Origin: Longimicrobiales bacterium
GTDB lineage: Bacteria; Gemmatimonadota; Gemmatimonadetes; Longimicrobiales; Gaopeijiaceae
Assembly: GCA_958295645.1 (NCBI GenBank)
Contig: OY282361.1
Span: 452,927-516,926, forward strand
Direction of reading: 5' to 3'
Length of the DNA stretch: 64,000 bases
Of this stretch, positions 47,415-56,731 are shown piece after piece; the stretch's first letter is position 1, and each line of letters opens with the position of its first letter. Made by a program: the position numbers and the translations under genes. Under the pieces are notes generated by a model that was given only the letters and a program-made list of their open reading frames with translations, ran no database searches and was not told where the DNA came from.

Positions 47415-50400
47415 ATGAAGGTAACCGCTTCGCAACGCCTGGGAGCGTGTCGGCGGGCCGGAGCAGGCGGCCGATCTGGAGTGGACGTGCGGCTGGAGGG
47501 CGGCCCCGGCAGGCGCGGCGCCGGGCGGAGGTGGCGGGGCTGGTTGCGGCAGGCCTTGGTCTGCGGGGGCTTGGCGGGCCTCTGCAAGGGCGCGGCGGCG
47601 GCCGAGTTGACGGCCACTCCGCCCTCGGCGACTGCGTCGGTTGGCGAAGCGGCTGTCTGGTCTCATCAGCTGCCGCCCGGCCAGCAGGCGGCGGGTCCGG
47701 TGCAGGACACGCTCCTGTGGGTGATTCCGCAGCTGAGGGAGCCGCGCCTGCCGCTTCTGGGTCCGCGGCCTCCTCCGGCGCCTGAGGTGCGGTTCGGCTT
47801 GGCCTGGGTGCCGGCGGGCCGCCTGCCGGGGGGCTTGGGACCCGCACCGGGTTCGGCGCTGCCGGAGGGCCTGCCTCCTTTGGGCGCGCTGGACTGGTCG
47901 CGCGACCGGGGGTTCCGGTTCGGCACGCTGGGCCGGACGGTCGGCTTGGGCGACGTGCCTCCTCCGGTCGCGCCGGGAGGGGCGCGGACGGCTGCTGCGG
48001 GCGAACGGCTCGTCAACGAGTTCGCCGACCTGGGCTTTGCCGTGCGGGGCGCCGGGGGACTCGGCGGCGAGTGGGTCCAGTTCCAGCCCTGCGACGAGTC
48101 CGTGCAGGCGACCTGCGAGGTGCCGCTGTGGCCGCGCATCCTGTCGGACATTCGCTTCGCGGCGACGGCGGACGGAACCATCGCCGACCGCGTGCGGGTC
48201 GACGTGGACTACGATCAGACGCGCGCCTTCGCCGGCTCGAACCGCGTCAACATTCACTACCAGGGCCAGCCCGGAGAGTTCCTGCGGCAGCTCGACGTGG
48301 GCGACATCCGCTTCGACTTGCCGCCGTCGCGTTTCCTGCGCGAGGGCGTCCCCGGGGGGAACTTCGGCTTCAGGGCGGTCGCCGAGGCGGGCCCCGTGAA
48401 CGTGCAGGCCGTCTGGGCGCAGCAGAGCGGGGAGGTCACCTCGCGCCGCTTCCAGCTGGAGAGCGCGGGCCGCGCCTACTCGAGGAGCGACACGCTGGCG
48501 CTGGACGACGCCGACTACGCCGCCGGCCAGTTCTTCTTCCTCTTCGATCCCGCGGCGTTCGCGGAGTATCCCCACGTGGACGTGCTCTCCCTGCCGGCGT
48601 CCAGCGCCCGCATCCCCGCGGCCCCCGCGACCGATCACCCCATCCAGCTCTACCGCTCGGAGACCGGCCCGTACGCGCAGCAGCAGGTCGAGGGCTACAT
48701 CCAGGCGGAAGCCGGCGCCGCCCTGGGCGCCGACACCGTGAGCGAATCGGCGTGGTTCCGCTATCTGCAGCCCGGCCAGGACTACGTGGTGCATCCCAGC
48801 GGCCTCTGGGTGGCTCTTCGCTCGCCCCTTCGGCCCCAAGAGATGCTGGCCGTCAGCTACGTCGCAACCGCGGGCGACACGATCGGCGCCTACAATCCGG
48901 AGCGCATCTACCGGAGCGGCGGGCTGCCGAAGTTGCGGCTGCTCAAGGCCTCCCAGGCGTTTCATCAACCGGGGCGGCCCACGTGGCGGATCGAAATGCA
49001 CCAGGTCTACCGGGTGTCGTCGTCCAACGACGTGGCGCCCGGGTCGGTTGGTCTGGCGATTTCGCTGGGAGAGGAGAGCGCGGGCCGAACCTTCGCGCGG
49101 CGAGCCAACGGCGACGACGTCACTTGGCTGCGCCTGCTGGGGATGGACGAGGAGTCGCCCGCGGACCGGCTGGACGAGACGCAGGTGTACCGTCCCGCTC
49201 TCGACTCCTTCGACGACCAGCCGCCCGTCCAAGGAACCTACGTGGTGTTCCCCACCTTGGAGCCCTTCGCCGAGCCCGCGCCCGTCGCCAGTCTCGCGAT
49301 CGGCGCTGCGGAGGCAAGAGCCGTCTTGGGCGCCAACCGAAACGAGCGCATCTACAGGGCCGCCGATCCGTTCGAGAGGCGCAACGGAGGCATCTTCCGC
49401 CTCAACTTCGCCTACGACGTGCGGGGCGCCGGCTTGTTGTCGTCCTTCGACTTGGAGACCGTGGGCATCCGCCCCGGGACGGAGAGGATCGCGCTGGGCG
49501 ACCAGTTGCTGGTTCGCGACGCGGACTACTCCATCGACTACGACCTGGGGCGGCTCGACCTGGCCGATCCGGACGGGTTGCTGGCCGCCAATCCGTCGCG
49601 GACGCTCGAGGCCTCTTGGGAGCAGCGGAGCTTCTTTCAGGTGGCGCCCACGTCGGTCGTGGGGGCGAGCGCGCGCTACGACCTGGGCCGGTACGGCGCG
49701 CTCAACCTGTTCGGCCTCTACCAGACGGAGGACGAACTCGTGAGGCGGCCGCAGCTCGGCGTGGAGGCGCGGTCGGTCGGGCTCGGGGGCTTCAGCGGGT
49801 CGGTGGACTTGGACGCGCCCCTGGTCAGCCGCGCGCTGGCCGCGATTCCGGGGCTGCGGGCCGGCGAGGGCTCGTCGGTGCGCCTGTCGGGCGAGGCCCT
49901 GGTCTCGCTCCCGAACCCCAACACGCAGGGCGCGGCCTACGTCGACGACTTCGACGGCCTGGAAGCGCGCCGGCTGTCCGTCCGCAGCCAGGACTGGCGC
50001 CTCGCAAGCCGTCCGGCGTTTCGGGACGGGGCCGAGCACGTCCTGCCCAACGACCTGTCCGAGTCCACCGTGGCCACGCTCTCCTGGCAGCACCAGTGGA
50101 TCGTGGAGGGCGCCGCCGGCGACAGCATGGGCGTCTTCCGCGGCTTCAATCCCGCCACCGACATCGACCAGCAGATCCGAATATCGGGGAGCGCGGTGCG
50201 GGAGCCGGGTCTGCTGGTGCGGTTCGATCCGGGCCGGGGCGACGACGAGGGTCCGCGGGCGTGGTCGGCGGTCACCACCGTGCTGAGCGCCGCGGGGACC
50301 GACCTCACCAAGAGCGACTTGCTCGAGTTCTACGTGCGCGACGGGGACTTCCTCGACTTGGTGATCGACGTGGGCGTGGTGAGCGAAGACGCGTTCTTCG

Positions 50401-53400
50401 TGGACGCGGACGGGGCGCTGAACGGGGTGAAGCCGGGTTCCGGAGTTCCGTGGGGCGCGGGGCGGCTGGACCAGGAGGCCGATCCGCGCCGGGGCGAGGT
50501 GTGGGGAGACGCGGCGGACGCGCGGGGCGTCTGGAACGAGCCGTGCTTTCGGGAGCGCGGGCGCGTGTACCGGCTGGGCGACCCGGCGGCCAACTGCACG
50601 CGCGGAAACGGCCGTCCCGACTCGGAAGACTTGGACGAGGACGGCGTCCTGGACACGCTGGAGCGCTATCGCCGCTTCGTGATCCCGCTGGACGGATCGT
50701 CGCCCTTTCTGGTGCGCGGCCGCGCCGAGACCGGCACCCGCTTTCGGCTGTACAGGATTCCGCTGAGGGATCCCTCCGCGCTGGACGTGGGCGGCGCCGT
50801 CACGGAAGCCGAACTTCGAGCGGTGCGGCACGTTCGCTTCACCGTCGCCGGCGCACGGCGAGACTCGTTCGTGCTGACGCGCCTCGGGATCGTGGGATCG
50901 ACCTGGATCAAGCGATCGATGACGGGCGTGCTTGCGGGAATGGGCGGCGACACGGCCGTGGCCCAGGGGAGGGTCGAGGTGGCTCCGGTCTCGGCCGTGA
51001 CCGAAGGCGGCGCCTATGTCTCCCCGCCCGGCGTCGTGGAGCAGCTCGACGATCCCACCGCCACGTTCGGAGGACAGGGCGTCGAGTTCAACGAGCGCTC
51101 CCTGTCGATTGCGTTCGAGGACCTTCAGCCGGGCCACCGGGCCGAGGTCTACAACCGGTTTCCGCAGCGGCCGCGCGACTTCCTTTCCTACCGCGAGGCA
51201 CGTCTTTGGGTCGTCGCGGTGCGCGGAGAGTTCAGCCGTTCGTCGCCCGCGTACTTCTTCGTGAAGGTGGGCACGGACGCCGAGAACTTCTACATGTACC
51301 GCACGCGCCTCGACCCGGCCGCGACGCCCGGAAGAGCGCGCGAGGGGGACTGGCTCCCGGAAATCGTCGTTTCCTTCGACGAGTGGCTCGCTCTGCGGCG
51401 AATCGCGGAGGAGCGCCTCATCCTGGAGCCGCCCGCCGCAGGGGCGCCGCCGCTGGTGGCCTGGTCGGCCGACTCGGCCTACGCGGTGGTGATGCGCGAC
51501 CGGGGCAGGGCCCCCAACTTGGCCTCCGTGCGCGAGATGAGCATCGGCGTGCTGAACGAGACGGGCACGCCCATGTCGGGCGAGCTGTGGGTGGACGAGA
51601 TGCGGCTCGACGGAAGCCTCCGGGACGCCGGGGTCGTGTCGGCCTTCGACGCGGTGCTGCGAGGGGGCGACTTCGTTCAGTCGCGCGTCTCCGTGAGGAC
51701 TCGGGGAGGGTTCTTCCGGCAGCTTCGCGAGGCGCCGTCGTTTCAGGACGAGCGGGCCGTGGAACTGCGGACGTCCTTGCAGATGGGACTCTTGGCGCCC
51801 GCGTCGTGGGCACTCGAAGTTCCCGTGGCCGTGACGTACGAGAGTGAGAGGCGGGCGCCGGTCTTCCTGGAGCGCAGCGACGTGCGGGCGGACAGGCTGG
51901 CTGGTCTGCGGCGTCCCGGCTTCGGGCGCGTGCGGGCCGACGTCTCGCTGCGCCGCCAAGCCGTGCCCCAGGATGGTTTCTGGCATGCCGTGGCGAACGG
52001 GCTCGACCTGCGCGCCGGGGTGGCGCGTTCGTCGTTCCGCACCGTCACGACCGAGAGCGAAGGCGAGGCGGTCAACGGCTTCCTCGGGTACTCGGCGACT
52101 CCGGGCCGCCGCGACCTCCCGCTGTTTCCCGGGAGAGTGGGGGACGCCTTGAGGACGGTGCTGCCCAGGTTCCTCGAAGAACGGATCGCGGGGGCGCGGC
52201 TTCGCTGGACGCCCGAGCGGCTGGGATTCGAGGGCGATCTGGTGCGCCAGGACTTGAGCACACGCCGCTTCGGCCGGGTCATTCGCAGCCCGGACGACTC
52301 TCTTGCCGTGGCGACCGAAGCGCCGCGCAGAACCTTCGCCGCGACGGCCAGGGTGGGCCTGCGTCCGTTCGAGTCGCTGTCCGCCGACCTGGACTTGACC
52401 AGTGGGCGCGACTTGTTGGACGTGGCGCGGCTCGCGGCGGACGAAGAGGCCCGCAGCTTGCTGGCCGCCGAGCGAACTCGGGTGGCCAGCATCGACTTCG
52501 GATGGGAAGTGGAGCGGCGCATCCGCACGCGGCTCCTCTTCCAGCCCCGGCTGTCCGACTGGGCGCGGACGAGCGTGCAGGTGACGACCCTGTACATGTC
52601 GGATCGCAATTCGGACCTGATCGAGCGGCGGGAGGCCCCGGGGCCGCCTCTGGCGCTGTTGCGCAACGCCCGGGGACGGCGCGATCTGACGGCTTCGGTC
52701 TCGCTGGATCCTGCCCGCTTGGCCGCTGAACGGCTGGCGGAGCGATCGGCGGCGGCCCTGTTGCTGGACGCCTTCGATCCCCTTTCGTTCACGTACTCGA
52801 ACGGATTCAGCTCGCGCTTCAACCGCGACGCCGTGAACCCGGGGGCCGTGTACGAACTCGGTTGGGGAGGGCGCGAGGACTTCCTGCGGATAGGGCCGGA
52901 CTCCGCGTCGGCCTTCAGCCATCGCCGGCGGCTCGCCGTTCGCGGCGGCGCGAGGTTGCCGGGCTCGCTGTCCGTCGGCTTGGGGTACGACCGGTCGCGA
53001 AGCGAGACGCTGGACGCGCGGTCCGACAGGGACGTCGTGCGCCGGGTCTGGCCCGATCTGCGTGCGACGGTGGCCGATCTGCCGCGTCCCGGATTCGTCG
53101 CTGTGATTCTGCGGCGCTTGACGGCGAGTTGGGGATACCGTCGCGAAACCCGCGCCCGGACCTTCGGCGCCGGAAGCCGGCAGGATCGCTTTCGCGAGGA
53201 TCGGGAGGTGCCCGTGGGCGTGACTCTGGGGTTCGCCGGCGGCTTGACGCTCGTGTACCGGGGCCGCGTCAACCGAGGCGAGAGCGCCGACCCGACCGGC
53301 GACACCCGCCGCCGCGCCAATTCGCATTCGGTGGCCGCCTCCGCCCCGCTGCGTTCGCCGTTGCGGCTGTTCCGGCTCCGGGGCGCGCCGCTGATGCTGA

Positions 53401-53660
53401 CGTTCGACGTGGCCTATGCGGACGAGACGAGGTGCAGGGTCGCCTCGCCGGGCAACCCTTGCGTCCCGTTCATCGACCAGCTGGATCGCACCGCTTCGTT
53501 CTCGGTCGATTCCAGCGTGCGCGACTTCCAGCTCGGAGTCCGCTTCCGCTACGCCGACCGGCGCTCCTTCGTGGGCCAGCGCGCCAGCACGACCCGCTTC
53601 CGGCTGGACGTCTACGGCCGCTTCGCGCTGACGCCGGCGATGCTGCCGGGTTCGCGGTGA
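47415..53660 (+). CDS. sprA: SprA-like giant outer-membrane translocon/cell surface protein
   Basis: 2081 residues from ATG 47415 (GTG 47403 in frame just upstream). A basic N-terminus and hydrophobic core (LVCGGLAGLCKGAAAA) form the leader. SprA landmarks seen in order: a repeated IRFD/LPPSRFLREG strand region, NPERIYRSGGLPKLRLL, DDVTWLRLLGMDE, LNFAYDVRG, YVDDFDGLEARRLSVRSQDW near residue 842, and a long beta-rich C-terminal half ending LTPAMLPGSR. SprA is the roughly 36-strand outer-membrane channel of the type IX secretion system in Bacteroidota; Gemmatimonadota carry homologues. No other T9SS gene lies in the window. A fully open antisense frame covers the gene but is a GC artefact. Confidence 0.88.
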   Translation: MKVTASQRLGACRRAGAGGRSGVDVRLEGGPGRRGAGRRWRGWLRQALVCGGLAGLCKGAAAAELTATPPSATASVGEAAVWSHQLPPGQQAAGPVQDTLLWVIPQLREPRLPLLGPRPPPAPEVRFGLAWVPAGRLPGGLGPAPGSALPEGLPPLGALDWSRDRGFRFGTLGRTVGLGDVPPPVAPGGARTAAAGERLVNEFADLGFAVRGAGGLGGEWVQFQPCDESVQATCEVPLWPRILSDIRFAATADGTIADRVRVDVDYDQTRAFAGSNRVNIHYQGQPGEFLRQLDVGDIRFDLPPSRFLREGVPGGNFGFRAVAEAGPVNVQAVWAQQSGEVTSRRFQLESAGRAYSRSDTLALDDADYAAGQFFFLFDPAAFAEYPHVDVLSLPASSARIPAAPATDHPIQLYRSETGPYAQQQVEGYIQAEAGAALGADTVSESAWFRYLQPGQDYVVHPSGLWVALRSPLRPQEMLAVSYVATAGDTIGAYNPERIYRSGGLPKLRLLKASQAFHQPGRPTWRIEMHQVYRVSSSNDVAPGSVGLAISLGEESAGRTFARRANGDDVTWLRLLGMDEESPADRLDETQVYRPALDSFDDQPPVQGTYVVFPTLEPFAEPAPVASLAIGAAEARAVLGANRNERIYRAADPFERRNGGIFRLNFAYDVRGAGLLSSFDLETVGIRPGTERIALGDQLLVRDADYSIDYDLGRLDLADPDGLLAANPSRTLEASWEQRSFFQVAPTSVVGASARYDLGRYGALNLFGLYQTEDELVRRPQLGVEARSVGLGGFSGSVDLDAPLVSRALAAIPGLRAGEGSSVRLSGEALVSLPNPNTQGAAYVDDFDGLEARRLSVRSQDWRLASRPAFRDGAEHVLPNDLSESTVATLSWQHQWIVEGAAGDSMGVFRGFNPATDIDQQIRISGSAVREPGLLVRFDPGRGDDEGPRAWSAVTTVLSAAGTDLTKSDLLEFYVRDGDFLDLVIDVGVVSEDAFFVDADGALNGVKPGSGVPWGAGRLDQEADPRRGEVWGDAADARGVWNEPCFRERGRVYRLGDPAANCTRGNGRPDSEDLDEDGVLDTLERYRRFVIPLDGSSPFLVRGRAETGTRFRLYRIPLRDPSALDVGGAVTEAELRAVRHVRFTVAGARRDSFVLTRLGIVGSTWIKRSMTGVLAGMGGDTAVAQGRVEVAPVSAVTEGGAYVSPPGVVEQLDDPTATFGGQGVEFNERSLSIAFEDLQPGHRAEVYNRFPQRPRDFLSYREARLWVVAVRGEFSRSSPAYFFVKVGTDAENFYMYRTRLDPAATPGRAREGDWLPEIVVSFDEWLALRRIAEERLILEPPAAGAPPLVAWSADSAYAVVMRDRGRAPNLASVREMSIGVLNETGTPMSGELWVDEMRLDGSLRDAGVVSAFDAVLRGGDFVQSRVSVRTRGGFFRQLREAPSFQDERAVELRTSLQMGLLAPASWALEVPVAVTYESERRAPVFLERSDVRADRLAGLRRPGFGRVRADVSLRRQAVPQDGFWHAVANGLDLRAGVARSSFRTVTTESEGEAVNGFLGYSATPGRRDLPLFPGRVGDALRTVLPRFLEERIAGARLRWTPERLGFEGDLVRQDLSTRRFGRVIRSPDDSLAVATEAPRRTFAATARVGLRPFESLSADLDLTSGRDLLDVARLAADEEARSLLAAERTRVASIDFGWEVERRIRTRLLFQPRLSDWARTSVQVTTLYMSDRNSDLIERREAPGPPLALLRNARGRRDLTASVSLDPARLAAERLAERSAAALLLDAFDPLSFTYSNGFSSRFNRDAVNPGAVYELGWGGREDFLRIGPDSASAFSHRRRLAVRGGARLPGSLSVGLGYDRSRSETLDARSDRDVVRRVWPDLRATVADLPRPGFVAVILRRLTASWGYRRETRARTFGAGSRQDRFREDREVPVGVTLGFAGGLTLVYRGRVNRGESADPTGDTRRRANSHSVAASAPLRSPLRLFRLRGAPLMLTFDVAYADETRCRVASPGNPCVPFIDQLDRTASFSVDSSVRDFQLGVRFRYADRRSFVGQRASTTRFRLDVYGRFALTPAMLPGSR

Positions 53661-53804
53661 GGAGCTTGGGCGAAACCCCCGCTTTCTTCGGCGTTGGGGG
53701 CGTCTCGTCGCTGGCGCGAAGAGGCTCGTTCGCCTATTGTTCGCCCGTGGGCAGGGACGGGCGACGGCTCGGGCGGCCCGCCTTGCTTCAACACGGAGAA
53801 GGCA

Positions 53805-54911
53805 ATGTACCGGACCAACTGGAAGGGTTGGACCGTCGCCGTATTCGTGCGCCTTTGGAGCGGCGTCGTTGCTACGTTGGCGGCGGGTGCGCCGGGGGCG
53901 GCGACGCAGCAGATTTTGGAAGTTGAAATGGACGCTGGTCGCGAGATCGCCGGCGGTCTTGAGTACTCGTTCGACAATGCGGTCGTGGACTATGGCCGCC
54001 GACTGGTGTTGGTCTCGGAGGCCGCCGATCCTCTGGCCGTGACGGCCTACTCGCTGGACGACGGTTCGGTGCAGGGCGTCTTCGGAGGCGGCCGAGCGGG
54101 CAACGGCCCGGGCGAACTCATGCACCTGTCAGCGACGGCCGTGGGACCGGACGGGGTCTTCATGTCGGGAAGGGGCAGGGTGCTTTACTGGAGTTGGTCG
54201 GGTGCCCTTCTATATCAGTGGACGCCGACCGCGCCGGGAGCGCGCGTCCTCTGCGCATTGAATGGCCGTCCCGCCGTAGCGTTGCAGAAGGGTGTGGTGT
54301 TCCGTGGCGACGACGGCGAAAGCGTTGCGTTGGGCGGGGAGGCGCAAACTTGGTTGCGAATGGCGACTCCGACCCGGGCCGCGATGTCGGATGCCGCGCA
54401 CGCTTACGCTGCAATCAAGATGGCGTGTGCTGATTCGTCCGCCTATGTGCTGACCGACACGGATCATGTCCTCACGGAATACAAGATGGGAGCAGAGCTG
54501 CGCTCGGTCGCGATGCCCGCGGAGTTGGTGGAAGCGGCGCGCAAGAGAATGGAGTCCTCCGGCGATGTTTTCCTCCCGAACGGCGAGCCGGCGCGCAACT
54601 TCCGGAAGTTCGGGTACAGAGATCTGTTCATGGCCGCCGACGGCCGGCTCGTCATAAGGACATACGGGGTGGCGGCGGGGGCGGTGGTGGACCCGGCGAC
54701 GGGTTGCTACGCGCTGTTGAGGGACAGGTACCGTTGGGGTGGCCGGAGCTATGCCGGGATGTTCGGCGACAGCATCGTGACCCTGGAGAGCAGCCGGGAA
54801 CCGATGACGAGGAGGATTGTGAACGGCAAGCGGGTTCCCGTGCATACCTCGGACGACTCGTACATCTTCGTGCGTCCGGTTCGGCCCGCGTCGGGCGAGC
54901 CCTGTTCCTAA
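53805..54911 (+). CDS. Secreted propeller-like protein, function unknown
   Basis: 368 residues from ATG 53805 (GGAGAAGG just upstream), giving a signal peptide (WTVAVFVRLWSGVVATLAAGA). Short repeated beta segments with Asp/Gly turns (RRLVLVSEAADPLAV, GPDGVFMSGRGRVLYWS, DTDHVLTEYKMG, ADGRLVIRTYG) suggest a six-bladed propeller of the 6-bladed TolB-like type. GGGRAGNGPGELMHLS is a common marker of that group. No catalytic motif seen. The C-terminal half is repeated in frame directly after the stop (next entry). Confidence 0.75.
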   Translation: MYRTNWKGWTVAVFVRLWSGVVATLAAGAPGAATQQILEVEMDAGREIAGGLEYSFDNAVVDYGRRLVLVSEAADPLAVTAYSLDDGSVQGVFGGGRAGNGPGELMHLSATAVGPDGVFMSGRGRVLYWSWSGALLYQWTPTAPGARVLCALNGRPAVALQKGVVFRGDDGESVALGGEAQTWLRMATPTRAAMSDAAHAYAAIKMACADSSAYVLTDTDHVLTEYKMGAELRSVAMPAELVEAARKRMESSGDVFLPNGEPARNFRKFGYRDLFMAADGRLVIRTYGVAAGAVVDPATGCYALLRDRYRWGGRSYAGMFGDSIVTLESSREPMTRRIVNGKRVPVHTSDDSYIFVRPVRPASGEPCS

Positions 54912-55508
54912 CGGGGCGTTCGCTGTGCACTTGGGAGAAGCCATCGGGAAGAGTTTCGTGGCGACGACGGCGAAAGCGTTGCGTTGGGCGGAGAAGCCAA
55001 GCCCCCGGCCTCTATGGATGAGGCGTTCGGCTACTTCCGAACATTGATGGCATGTGCTGATTCGGCCGTGTACGTGCTGGATGGCGCCGGCCATGTCCTC
55101 ACGGAATACAAGAGGGGAGCCGCGCCGCGCTTGGTCGCGATGCCCGAAGAGGTGGTGGAAGCGGCGCGCGTGGTGGTGGGGTCCTCCAGCGAGTCGCACT
55201 TCATGCCCGGGTACATCAAGCTGTTCCTGGCCGTCGATGGTCGGCTCGTCATAATGACGAATACGGCCGGGATAAGGGGGGCGGTGATGGACCGGGCGAC
55301 GGGTTGCTACGCGCTGTTGAAGGACAGGTTCCATTGGGGTGGCGGGAGCTATGTCGGGATGTTCGGCGACAGCGTCGTGACCTTGGAGGGCAGCCGGCAA
55401 CCGACGACGGAGATTGTGGACGGCAAGTTGCGCCGTGTGTTTATCACGGAAAAGTCGCACATCTTCGTGCGCCCGGTTCGGCCTGCGTCGGGCGAGCCCT
55501 GTTCCTAA
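54912..55508 (+). pseudogene. In-frame partial tandem duplicate of the preceding gene (C-terminal half)
   Basis: Immediately after the TAA at 54909-54911, the same reading frame continues with a copy of the upstream gene from about its residue 146 to the end. Shared landmarks: FRGDDGESVALGGEA, MACADS, HVLTEYK, GCYALL, MFGDS and the identical tail FVRPVRPASGEPCS followed by TAACGGG. The copy is shorter by about 19 codons and lacks a signal peptide. A TTG at 54984 or ATG 55014 could start a product of roughly 165-174 residues, but no leader or good ribosome site is present, so a remnant is more likely. Confidence 0.75.
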
Positions 55509-56029
55509 CGGGCGTTCTTCGACGGGCGCGGCTTCGACCGGGGCCGTGCCCGTTCGCCTGCCCAGCGCCGGAGGGCCGACCTGCTCCGCGAGCCTGTCGC
55601 GTCGCTATGGCACTTGTGGAGCCCGTAATCACGGGGTCACGGTTAGTCATCCCGTCAACAGAGCAACAGCCGAGACGACCAACATGAGCGGCTTCACCAG
55701 CTCAGGCCGCCCCGCGTAGGCCCCGTCGAGGAGGTCTCCGAGCCCGTCGCACCTCGGCGCAGGAGGCGCTCCGCAGCCAGCGCCGCAAGCGACCGAGGCG
55801 GCCCCTGTCGGCCCCGGCAAAGTGGTCTCATCTGGCCATGCCCATGTCCCGCCGCCTCGTCAGGGAACCAGCGTGTGGACGCCACGTCCGGCAAAGTGGT
55901 CTCATCTGGCCATGCCCATGTCCCGGGCTTGAGGCCATCGTTTGGGGATGCCCGCGCCGCTCGCTCAGCGGCGGTTGCGCGGCGCCAAGACGCCGGACGG
56001 GGAACGCCGCGAAAAGGGGGGAGGCGCGG
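55509..56029. other. Intergenic region upstream of comEA with short repeats
   Basis: 521 bases without a supportable gene. It contains the 38-base direct repeat listed separately and should include the promoter of the comEA-pilT-pilC operon. No clear -35/-10 pair found. Confidence 0.55.
55814..55925 (+). repeat. Two exact 38-bp direct repeats, 74 bp apart
   Basis: Copies at 55814-55851 and 55888-55925 begin CCGGCAAAGTGGTCTCATCT and end CCCATGTCCCG with no mismatch seen. The 36-base spacer is unrelated to the repeat. Exact identity suggests a recent duplication or a conserved binding site. The second copy ends about 105 bases before comEA. Confidence 0.8.
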
Positions 56030-56731
56030 ATGAGCGACCGAGAGAGAAAGAGCATGGTGACGGCGGCGCTGTTGCTGTGCGGAGCCGCGCTGATCCGCTT
56101 CCTCGTTGTCGGCGCTGGCCCGGCGCCCGCGCCGCTGGAGGGTCGGCCGTCCATCGCGGACAGCCTCTTGGCGGCTGGCGACTCGGTGGTTGAGGAGAAG
56201 GCGCGGCGAAGCAAGCCCCTGGCGCCGGGTGAGCGGATCGATCCCAATGCGGCGGGAGAGGAGGACCTGGATCGCTTGCCGGGCGTCGGAAAGGCGACAG
56301 CGGCCCGCATTGTCCAGGAACGGGAGGAGAACGGTGCGTTCGCCAGCGTGGACGAGCTTGCGCGGGTCAAAGGGATCGGGCCCGCCGCCGTGGAGCGAAT
56401 GCGACCGTTTCTCCGGGTGGGATCGACGGCTGGACAGCGGCTCGGGGCGCGGCCGGCTGGACAGCGGATTGGCGGGCGGTCGGCTGGGCAGCGGAATGGC
56501 GGGCGGCCCGCCAGCGTGCGGGAGGGCATCGTGCGCCCGATCGACGTGAACCGCGCCAGCGCCGCCGAGCTCGTCGCGCTTCCGGGAGTCGGTCCGGTGA
56601 CGGCTCGCCGGATCGTTGCGTTTCGCCAAGAACAGGGCCGGTTCGCCCGAGCGGAGGACTTGACGAAGGTGCCGGGCATCGGGCCCAAGACCTTCGCCCG
56701 CATCGCCGCGCTTGTGACGGTGCGGGAATGA
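56030..56731 (+). CDS. comEA: ComEA-type DNA-binding protein with two helix-hairpin-helix domains
   Basis: 233 residues from ATG 56030 (GGGGGGAGG 5 bases upstream). An N-terminal membrane anchor (VTAALLLCGAALIRFLVVG) is followed by HhH domain one (about 75-135: IDPNAAGEEDLDRLPGVGKA, VKGIGPAAVERM). A linker with three degenerate GQRxGGRPA units comes next (about 135-163). HhH domain two (about 172-230: VNRASAAELVALPGVGPVTA, VPGIGPKTFARI) closes the protein. ComEA binds incoming double-stranded DNA in the periplasm during natural transformation. pilT overlaps its stop (ATGA), linking it to pilus retraction. Most ComEA proteins have one HhH pair, so the double set is unusual. Confidence 0.9.
   Translation: MSDRERKSMVTAALLLCGAALIRFLVVGAGPAPAPLEGRPSIADSLLAAGDSVVEEKARRSKPLAPGERIDPNAAGEEDLDRLPGVGKATAARIVQEREENGAFASVDELARVKGIGPAAVERMRPFLRVGSTAGQRLGARPAGQRIGGRSAGQRNGGRPASVREGIVRPIDVNRASAAELVALPGVGPVTARRIVAFRQEQGRFARAEDLTKVPGIGPKTFARIAALVTVRE

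Noticed and set aside
47355..54125. A 2256-codon open frame on the minus strand opposite sprA
   Set aside because: Composition is Arg/Gln/Pro/His-rich without any domain, it spans several unrelated plus-strand genes, and antisense frames stay open in very GC-rich DNA. The plus-strand frame has clear SprA motifs.
55814..55925. An insertion sequence or attachment site flanked by the 38-bp repeats
   Set aside because: Only 36 bases lie between the copies, with no transposase or integrase remnant and no terminal inverted repeats.
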